Shown: positions 57,128 through 64,000 of the stretch, piece by piece
Layout: each line of letters opens with the position of its first letter
How positions within the stretch are numbered: position 1 is the stretch's first letter
DNA from: WLMZ01 sp038227995
GTDB lineage: Bacteria; Actinomycetota; Acidimicrobiia; Acidimicrobiales; Ilumatobacteraceae
Assembly (NCBI GenBank): GCA_038227995.1
Contig: JBBRPP010000026.1
Span: forward strand, 1 to 64,000
Direction of reading: 5' to 3'
DNA length: 64,000 bases
Notes under the pieces: model-generated
What the model was told of the DNA's origin: nothing
Databases searched by the model: none
What the model saw: only the letters and a program-made list of their open reading frames with translations
Made by a program: the position numbers and the translations under genes

Positions 57128-57189
57128 ACAGTCGTCATCGGACGACACCCCGCCGCACCCGCGATGCCGACAGTCGTCATCGGACGACT
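57128..57189. repeat. Two direct copies of a 20-bp hairpin repeat
   Basis: GACAGTCGTCATCGGACGAC occurs at 57128-57147 and again at 57170-57189. Each copy contains GTCGTC-ATCG-GACGAC, a 6-bp stem with a tetraloop. The first copy marks the point where the ECF-like reading ends, suggesting that repeat insertion or recombination broke the gene. Confidence 0.75.
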
Positions 57190-57317
57190 CCTCCAGCTGA
57201 ACTCCGGGATGACTGCTTGCCGACGAACCCGATCATCGTGCCGGTGACATCGGTGCGATGATTCTCGTCGCAGCGCATCGTCTCCAACGGCGAACCAACA
57301 CAAAGGGGGGGCTCGCA

Positions 57318-57701
57318 ATGAACGAGACGAAGTCAGGCATCACACAGGTGGCGACGGTCGCGGTGCACGTCGCCGATCAGGACCGAGCGGTGGCGTTCTA
57401 CACCGACGTGTTGGGGTTCGAGCTCCGTCGCGATGCGCCGTTCGGCGACGGGAACAGGTGGATCGAAGTTGCACCACCTGGCGGGGCGACGACGGTCGCG
57501 GTGCTCGCCGATCCGGGCGGCATGGCGGGCGTCGACACGGGCATCCGCTTCACGTCGACCGACGCTGACGCCGACCACGCTCGCCTGACGGCGCTCGGCG
57601 CCGACGTCGCTTCCGAGGTCATGCGTTGGCCCGGCGTGCCGCCGATGTTCGTGCTGCGCGACCCAGACGGCAACACCCTCTACATCGTCGAGCAAGGCTG
57701 A
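57318..57701 (+). CDS. Glyoxalase/VOC-fold protein
   Basis: The 127-residue protein has the vicinal-oxygen-chelate pattern: VATVAVHVADQDRAVAFYTDVLGFELRRD at the N-terminus, RWIEVAPPGG in the middle, and the C-terminal FVLRDPDGNTLYIVEQ. Potential metal ligands are the first His and the last Glu; the middle one is uncertain. These small proteins act as lyases, dioxygenases or antibiotic-binding proteins. ATG 57318 follows a run of seven G. No partner gene is evident. Confidence 0.87.
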   Translation: MNETKSGITQVATVAVHVADQDRAVAFYTDVLGFELRRDAPFGDGNRWIEVAPPGGATTVAVLADPGGMAGVDTGIRFTSTDADADHARLTALGADVASEVMRWPGVPPMFVLRDPDGNTLYIVEQG

Positions 57702-57777
57702 GCGCGAGCTGTTCGGTCTGGCGTGCGGGTGGTTCTCACCAGATGGGGCCGGGCCGAGGCCCCGAGCCCGCACTCTC

Positions 57778-57909
57778 GGCGATTGGGTGTGAATTTGGTG
57801 GTCGCTCCACCCGATCGACACCCGAGCCCCGAGCCCCAGGCCGGAACTCGCGGCGATTGGGTGTGAATTTGGTGGTCGCTCCACCCGATCGACACCCGAG
57901 CCCCGAGCC
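57778..57909. repeat. 58-bp perfect direct repeat with internal palindrome (REP-like)
   Basis: Copies at 57778-57835 and 57852-57909 are identical over 58 bases, 74 bases apart, and lie in the noncoding gap between the convergent VOC and DedA genes. Each copy can fold: GGGTGT pairs with ACACCC and, inside, GGTGG pairs with CCACC around TCGCT. After copy 2 there is a tandem GATGGGGCC pair. The position between convergent genes and the palindromic structure suggest a REP-type element. Confidence 0.85.
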
Positions 57910-57940
57910 GATGGGGCCGATGGGGCCGATGCCGGCGGCG

Positions 57941-58591
57941 TCAGTGGCCGGTGCCGGAATCCGTGGACGAGAGGAGGGCGGCGGCCTCGCGGCGATGCTT
58001 GAGGAACTCGAACGCAACGGGAATCAGTGAGAGGGCGACGACGCCGACGCTTGCGACCTCGATGTTGTTCTTGATGAAGCTCACGTTGCCGAGGAAGTGG
58101 CCGAGCGTCGTGACACCGACACCCCACACGAATGCGCCGACCAAGTTGAAGGTGACGAACGTGCGGTATTTCATCTTGCCGACGCCGGCGACGATGGGGG
58201 CGAACGTTCGCACGACCGGCACGAAGCGCGCGAGCAGGATCGTCTTCGGGCCGTTCTTCTCGAGGAAGGCATGGGCGCGCTCGACATGGGCCGGTTTGAA
58301 GAAGCGGCTCTCCGGTCTGTCGAACAGACTCGGCCCCACCTTGCGGCCGAAGATGTAACCGACCTGATCGCCGAGCGCGGCTGCGGCGAACACCACCAGC
58401 GCTGTGAGCGGCAACGACGGGAGCCAGTTGCTGTGGTCCTTGCTGGCCGTGATGAATCCGGCCAGGAACAGCATCGAGTCGCCGGGAAGGAAGAAGCCGA
58501 TGAACAACCCGGACTCGGCGAAGACGATCGCCGCGAGCAGCAGGATGCCTCCGCTCTTGATCCAGGATTCGATGTCGATGAGTGCAAGCAC
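57941..58591 (-). CDS. DedA-family membrane protein
   Basis: The 216-residue protein has the DedA/VTT pattern: an N-terminal re-entrant region with LLLAAIVFAESGLFIGFFLPGDSMLFLAG, GDQVGYIFGRKVG, and the Arg-containing core ARFVPVVRTFAPIVAGVGKMKYRTFVTFNLVGAFVW. DedA proteins move phospholipids or undecaprenyl phosphate across the membrane and affect pH and drug tolerance. GTG 58591 is chosen because TAGCCT lies 8 bases upstream, giving a protein of normal DedA length. Confidence 0.92.
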   Translation of the reverse strand: MLALIDIESWIKSGGILLLAAIVFAESGLFIGFFLPGDSMLFLAGFITASKDHSNWLPSLPLTALVVFAAAALGDQVGYIFGRKVGPSLFDRPESRFFKPAHVERAHAFLEKNGPKTILLARFVPVVRTFAPIVAGVGKMKYRTFVTFNLVGAFVWGVGVTTLGHFLGNVSFIKNNIEVASVGVVALSLIPVAFEFLKHRREAAALLSSTDSGTGH

Positions 58592-58599
58592 GACTGGCG

Positions 58600-58605
58600 A
58601 GGCTA
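58600..58605 (-). promoter_or_regulatory. -10 element of the DedA gene
   Basis: TAGCCT on the minus strand lies 8 bases before GTG 58591, directly after the hppA terminator. Confidence 0.45.
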
Positions 58606-58619
58606 CCCCTGAAAACGAG

Positions 58620-58648
58620 CGCTGCCCGGGCACCAGGCCCGGGCAGCG
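58620..58648 (-). terminator. Rho-independent terminator of hppA
   Basis: CGCTGCCCGGGC and GCCCGGGCAGCG form a perfect 12-bp stem with a 5-base loop; on the minus strand CTCGTTTTC follows. It lies between hppA and the DedA gene. Confidence 0.8.
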
Positions 58649-58687
58649 GTCAAGCTCAGGTAAATAGTCGAGCGACGGACGTCGCGA

Positions 58688-61027
58688 CTACCGCAGCGAT
58701 GAGGCCGGCTCGGGCGCCGCCTCGAAGCTGATCTTCTGGCGGGCGCTGAACGCGAGTGCGCCGATCAGGACCACGAGCGCAGCGGCCGCGATCGAGAACC
58801 GCGCGCCGTCGTTGTTGCGCAGGCCGATGATGGCCGGCAGGATCAGCAACGAGACGAGGTTCATGACCTTGATCAGCGGGTTGAGCGCCGGGCCGGCGGT
58901 GTCCTTGAACGGGTCACCAACGGTGTCGGCGATGACCGCGGCGCGGTACGGGTCGCTGCCCTTGCCTCCGTGGTTGCCGTCTTCGATGTACTTCTTGGCG
59001 TTGTCCCACGCCCCACCGGCGTTGCTGAGGTAGTTGGCCATCAGCTGACCGACGAGGATGACCGCGGCAAGGAAGGCGCCGAGGGCATAGAAGCTGATGC
59101 CGAAGCCGACGACGACAGGGGTGAGTACGGCGAGCAGCGCCGGCGTGGCGAGCTCACGCAGCGAAGCCTCGGTGCAGATGTCGATGACGGGGCCGTACTC
59201 GGGCTCCTTCTCGCCACGCATGATCTTGCCGTCGGCGAACTGCTTGCGGACCTCTTGGACCACGACGCCGGCGGTGCGACCGACGGCCCGGATGGCGAGG
59301 GCGCTGAACAGGAATGGCACGGAGCCACCGATGAGCAGACCGATGAAGATCTTCGGATCGGCGACGTTGATCGGGATCAGGTCGAACACGCCGCGTTGTG
59401 TCTTCAGCGCAGCGTCGATGACGTCCTTGGGCAGCGTCTCGTTGGCGGCGGTCTCGATGAAGCTCGCGAACAAGGCGACGGCGGCGATGACGGCGGAGCC
59501 GATTGCGAAGCCCTTCGTCACGGCCTTGGTCGTGTTGCCCACCGCGTCGAGGCTGACCATGATGCGCTCTGGCTCGCCGTGGAACTCGCCCGACATCTCG
59601 GCGATGCCGGCAGCGTTGTCGCTGACGGGGCCGAACGTGTCCTCGGAGACGATGATGCCGGTGGTGGCGAGCATGCCCATGCCGGTGAGGGCAACGAGGT
59701 AGAACGAGAACTGCAGGTTGCCGTCACCGAGCAGCAGCGCAACAGCGATTGCAATCGCGATGGCGATGACCGCGTACACGGCGCTCTCCATGCCACTGGC
59801 CGTACCGGCGAGGATCGCCGTGGCCGGACCGGTCTCAGCCGCTTGCGCGATCTCCTTCACGGGCGAGTGATGCGTTGCCGTGTAGAACTCGGTGAGGCGG
59901 CTGATGAGCTGGGCCAGGATGAGGCCGATGGCGACGGCGCCGAAGCACTTCCAGCCGACGCTGGACTTGGCGTTGCCGACGTATACGAGAGCGACCACAA
60001 GGGTGCCGACCAGCGTCAGTGAGCCTGCAACAAGGAAGCCCTTGTTGATCGGCTTGAGGGCGTTGGTCTCGCCCTCCTTGGCCTTCACGAAGAAGATGCC
60101 GACGATCGAACCGACGACACCGATGGCGCGGGCGGCGAGTGGGAACATCAGGCCGAGCACCCACTTGCGTGGGTCGTCGGGGAAGATCGACTTGAACGCT
60201 GCGACGCCGAGGATGATCGAGGCGACGAGGGTGACTTCGTAGCTCTCGAACAGGTCGGCGGCCATGCCGGCGCAGTCGCCCACGTTGTCGCCCACGTTGT
60301 CCGCGATCGTGGCCGGGTTGCGCGGATCGTCTTCGGGAATGCCGGCTTCGACCTTGCCGACGAGGTCGGCGCCGACATCGGCCGCCTTGGTGAAGATGCC
60401 TCCACCGACTCTCAGGAAGAGGGCCAACAGCGAGCCACCGAAGCCGAAGCCGATGAGGATCACCGAGCTGGTGTTCTGGAAGACCATGATGATCGTGGTC
60501 GCGCCGAGCAAGCCCAGACCGACCGTGAACATGCCGGCCACGCCGCCGGTGCGGAAGGCAACGTCGAGCGCCTTCGGCATGCTGTTGGTGAGGGCCGCGG
60601 CCGCGGTGCGGACGTTGCCGCGCGTTGCCAGGGTCATACCGATGTAGCCGGTGAAGCCCGATGCGAAGCAGCCGAGGATGAACGCAACAGTTCGCCACAG
60701 ACCGACTTCGCCGAAGCTCAGCGCCGACGAGCCGTCCGGCTTCGTGATCGCCTTCGAGGTGATGAAGACGATGACCGCCAACGGCACGAGGATGACGGCG
60801 ATCGTCTTGAACTGGCGCTTCAGATACGCCCATGCACCCTCTTGGATCGCTTTCGCGATCTGTTGCATCTTGGGTGAACCAGGGTCGGCCTTCATGACGC
60901 TCTTGGCGAGGTACAAACCGACCCCGAGCGCGATGAGCGCTGCGGCGATCGACAGCAGCATGACTGCCCACTCGCCACCCCGGAGTGTGAATTGCTGATA
61001 GCCGCCTTCGGCAAAGATTCCTGACAC
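58688..61027 (-). CDS. hppA: K+-independent membrane-bound H+-translocating pyrophosphatase
   Basis: The 779-residue protein has about 16 hydrophobic helices and the PPi site DDPRNPATIADNVGDNVGDCAGMAAD (Asp-rich), plus the second acidic site KKYIEDGNHGGKGSD and DTVGDPFKDTAGP. The segment GNTTKAVTKG has Lys where K+-dependent enzymes have Ala, which predicts the K+-independent, proton-pumping subtype. It couples PPi hydrolysis to proton export. The start is uncertain; GTG 61027 gives a normal N-terminus. Confidence 0.93.
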   Translation of the reverse strand: MSGIFAEGGYQQFTLRGGEWAVMLLSIAAALIALGVGLYLAKSVMKADPGSPKMQQIAKAIQEGAWAYLKRQFKTIAVILVPLAVIVFITSKAITKPDGSSALSFGEVGLWRTVAFILGCFASGFTGYIGMTLATRGNVRTAAAALTNSMPKALDVAFRTGGVAGMFTVGLGLLGATTIIMVFQNTSSVILIGFGFGGSLLALFLRVGGGIFTKAADVGADLVGKVEAGIPEDDPRNPATIADNVGDNVGDCAGMAADLFESYEVTLVASIILGVAAFKSIFPDDPRKWVLGLMFPLAARAIGVVGSIVGIFFVKAKEGETNALKPINKGFLVAGSLTLVGTLVVALVYVGNAKSSVGWKCFGAVAIGLILAQLISRLTEFYTATHHSPVKEIAQAAETGPATAILAGTASGMESAVYAVIAIAIAIAVALLLGDGNLQFSFYLVALTGMGMLATTGIIVSEDTFGPVSDNAAGIAEMSGEFHGEPERIMVSLDAVGNTTKAVTKGFAIGSAVIAAVALFASFIETAANETLPKDVIDAALKTQRGVFDLIPINVADPKIFIGLLIGGSVPFLFSALAIRAVGRTAGVVVQEVRKQFADGKIMRGEKEPEYGPVIDICTEASLRELATPALLAVLTPVVVGFGISFYALGAFLAAVILVGQLMANYLSNAGGAWDNAKKYIEDGNHGGKGSDPYRAAVIADTVGDPFKDTAGPALNPLIKVMNLVSLLILPAIIGLRNNDGARFSIAAAALVVLIGALAFSARQKISFEAAPEPASSLR

Positions 61028-61256
61028 GAGTGAACCTGGTCTTATCTGGGGGCGCGCACCTCTCGGCGCGTGCCGTTGATGGAAACGCAGAGAGTGTAGG
61101 GAACAATCACCGCCACACACGAAATGATCGTTCTCGTGATGTGTCCGTTGTCCAATTACCTTCGACGAGTTACCAGTCAGCGCATTGTCAGGACTACGGT
61201 CGGGTTCGCCCGAAACAAGGCAGCGAAATTCGACGTAGGAAGGGCCGTCCCCACTG

Positions 61257-62021
61257 ATGGCACAGACAGTCAACACACGGCGCGCGCCCGTCACCGGCAC
61301 CGCTATCCACGCCAAGAAGAAGAAGAAGCCCTTCTTGCTCGACCTGTACTCCACAGCCGTCGGCAAGAAGTACGTCATGGCGATCACCGGCATCGCGATG
61401 ATCGGCTTCGTCGTCGTGCACATGATCGGCAACCTCAAGATGTACCTCGGGGCTGCGCAGATCAATCACTACGGCGAGTTCCTGCGCGAGCTGCTGGTGC
61501 CGATCGTGCCGCGCACGGTCGCACTGTGGCTGCTTCGTGCGGGCCTGCTCGTTTCCGTGCTGCTGCACATCCACGCCGCGTACAGCCTCACACGCCTCAA
61601 CCACTCGGCACGGGCGGTCAAGTACCAGTCGCCGCGTGACTACCAGGTGGCCAACTTCGCCAGCCGCACGATGCGCTGGACGGGCATCATCGTCACGCTG
61701 TTCGTGTTGTGGCACCTGGCCGACCTCACGTGGGGCACCGTCAACGCCGTCGGCACGAATGGTGTCTTCCACCGTGGCGACGTCTACGGCAACGTGGTGC
61801 GCAGCTTCAACCGGGTGCCGGTCGCGATCCTCTACATCCTCGCCAACATCGCCCTCGGTATCCACCTCTTCCATGGCACGTGGAGCCTGTTCCAGAGCCT
61901 CGGTTGGAACAACCCGCGATTCAACAAATGGCGGCGCGGTCTGGCGACCGGAATCGCCACCATCGTCGTCGTCGGCAACGTCTCGTTCCCAGTCGCCGTG
62001 CTCGCCGGCATCGTCGGATAA
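61257..62021 (+). CDS. sdhC: Succinate dehydrogenase cytochrome b558 subunit
   Basis: The 254-residue membrane protein has five helices and the haem-ligand histidines of type-B succinate:quinone reductases (FVVVHMIGNLKMYLG, LLHIHAAYSL, LWHLADL, LGIHLFHGTWSLFQSLG). This is the single-subunit, two-haem cytochrome found with SdhA and SdhB in actinobacteria and Bacillus. Lys-rich KKKKKPF precedes the first helix. SdhA follows 11 bases downstream. The 229-base gap to the divergent hppA presumably holds both promoters; I see only weak candidates. Confidence 0.93.
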   Translation: MAQTVNTRRAPVTGTAIHAKKKKKPFLLDLYSTAVGKKYVMAITGIAMIGFVVVHMIGNLKMYLGAAQINHYGEFLRELLVPIVPRTVALWLLRAGLLVSVLLHIHAAYSLTRLNHSARAVKYQSPRDYQVANFASRTMRWTGIIVTLFVLWHLADLTWGTVNAVGTNGVFHRGDVYGNVVRSFNRVPVAILYILANIALGIHLFHGTWSLFQSLGWNNPRFNKWRRGLATGIATIVVVGNVSFPVAVLAGIVG

Positions 62022-62032
62022 GTGAGGATCTC

Positions 62033-63990
<1,958 letters not shown>

Positions 63991-63994
<4 letters not shown>

Positions 63995-64000
63995 CTGTCA
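63991..64000 (+). CDS. sdhB: Probable start of the succinate dehydrogenase iron-sulfur subunit
   Basis: GTG 63991 overlaps the sdhA TGA by four bases (GTGA) and begins a frame Val-Thr-Val that leaves the window at once. In type-B operons sdhB follows sdhA, so this is the expected position. Only 10 bases are visible, so identity is inference from order. Confidence 0.5.

Larger units (their letters stand above)
56921..57317 (+). other. Intergenic region with gene remnant and short repeats
   Basis: These 397 bases hold the ECF sigma-like remnant (56975-57127) and two copies of a 20-bp repeat (57128-57147 and 57170-57189). An open frame from GTG 56975 runs through the repeats to 57247, but its second half has no family resemblance. 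AAAGGGGGGGC at 57302-57312 is the ribosome site of the VOC gene. Confidence 0.55.

Noticed and set aside
57778..57909. CRISPR array
   Set aside because: Only two repeat copies with a 16-base spacer, 58-bp repeat length and no cas genes.
61028..61256. Small RNA or extra gene in the hppA-sdhC gap
   Set aside because: No ORF with coding character, no strong hairpin with T-tract and only weak promoter hexamers could be seen.

Overview
The window is a high-GC, gene-dense stretch of a bacterial chromosome with no rRNA, tRNA, CRISPR array, transposase or integrase that I can see. The gene content points to an actinobacterium, most like an Acidimicrobiia (Ilumatobacter-type) genome. The clues are F420-type PPOX and Ddn-like proteins, a SCO6745-family protein, DUF3097, DUF4916, a DUF222/13E12 HNH protein, a type-B succinate dehydrogenase and a membrane pyrophosphatase. 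The genus is inference. At least 20 genes share one start architecture: a TAnnnT -10 hexamer 6 to 8 bases upstream of an ATG or GTG. That implies leaderless transcripts, and I used it to choose many starts.

Layout. 1-1.5 kb: truncated DUF222/HNH protein under a near-consensus SOS box, then a PPOX protein. 1.5-10.3 kb: DUF3089 lipoprotein, Nudix-like DUF4916, a catabolic operon (tandem DUF35, two Cys-less thiolase-like proteins, amidohydrolase) behind a palindromic operator, SDR plus phosphotransferase, LysM lipoprotein. 10.5-14.6 kb: coupled MerR/VIT-VWA pair, acidic repeat protein, Nei-type glycosylase. 14.6-18.6 kb: hipBA-type toxin-antitoxin pair, then tetR with a divergent MFS pump. 18.6-26.6 kb: FadH/OYE flavoenzyme, two small ORFs, PAQR protein, SCO6745 protein, SDR, PPOX protein, DUF3445 protein, ferredoxin and P450.

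26.6-41.3 kb is largely housekeeping: pcrA, a CLC transporter of CLC-F type, a broken luciferase-like gene, flavodoxin, sucCD, a membrane-anchored type I binding-protein fusion, purH, an OatA-like acyltransferase and mdh. 41.3-50.2 kb holds a GH38 alpha-mannosidase with two paralogous lipoproteins, then a sulfonate/taurine-type ABC operon ending in a TauD-family dioxygenase, with a strongly structured leader. 50.2-57.7 kb: nucleoside phosphorylase, Fpg-like glycosylase, SCP2-like protein, DUF3097, cyclic-nucleotide-binding protein, Ddn-like protein, DUF4349 lipoprotein, Rieske oxygenase, an ECF sigma remnant and a VOC protein. 57.7-64 kb: a palindromic 58-bp direct repeat, DedA, K+-independent H+-pyrophosphatase, and sdhC-sdhA-(sdhB).

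Functionally, sucCD, mdh and sdhCAB are TCA-cycle genes. The thiolase/DUF35, P450/ferredoxin, Rieske, SDR and F420-type genes suggest a heterotroph that degrades lipids, steroid-like compounds or aromatics. The most unusual items are the leaderless promoter grammar, the sulfonate-operon leader, the MerR/VIT-VWA pair, the binding-protein fusion, two gene remnants and the palindromic 58-bp repeat.
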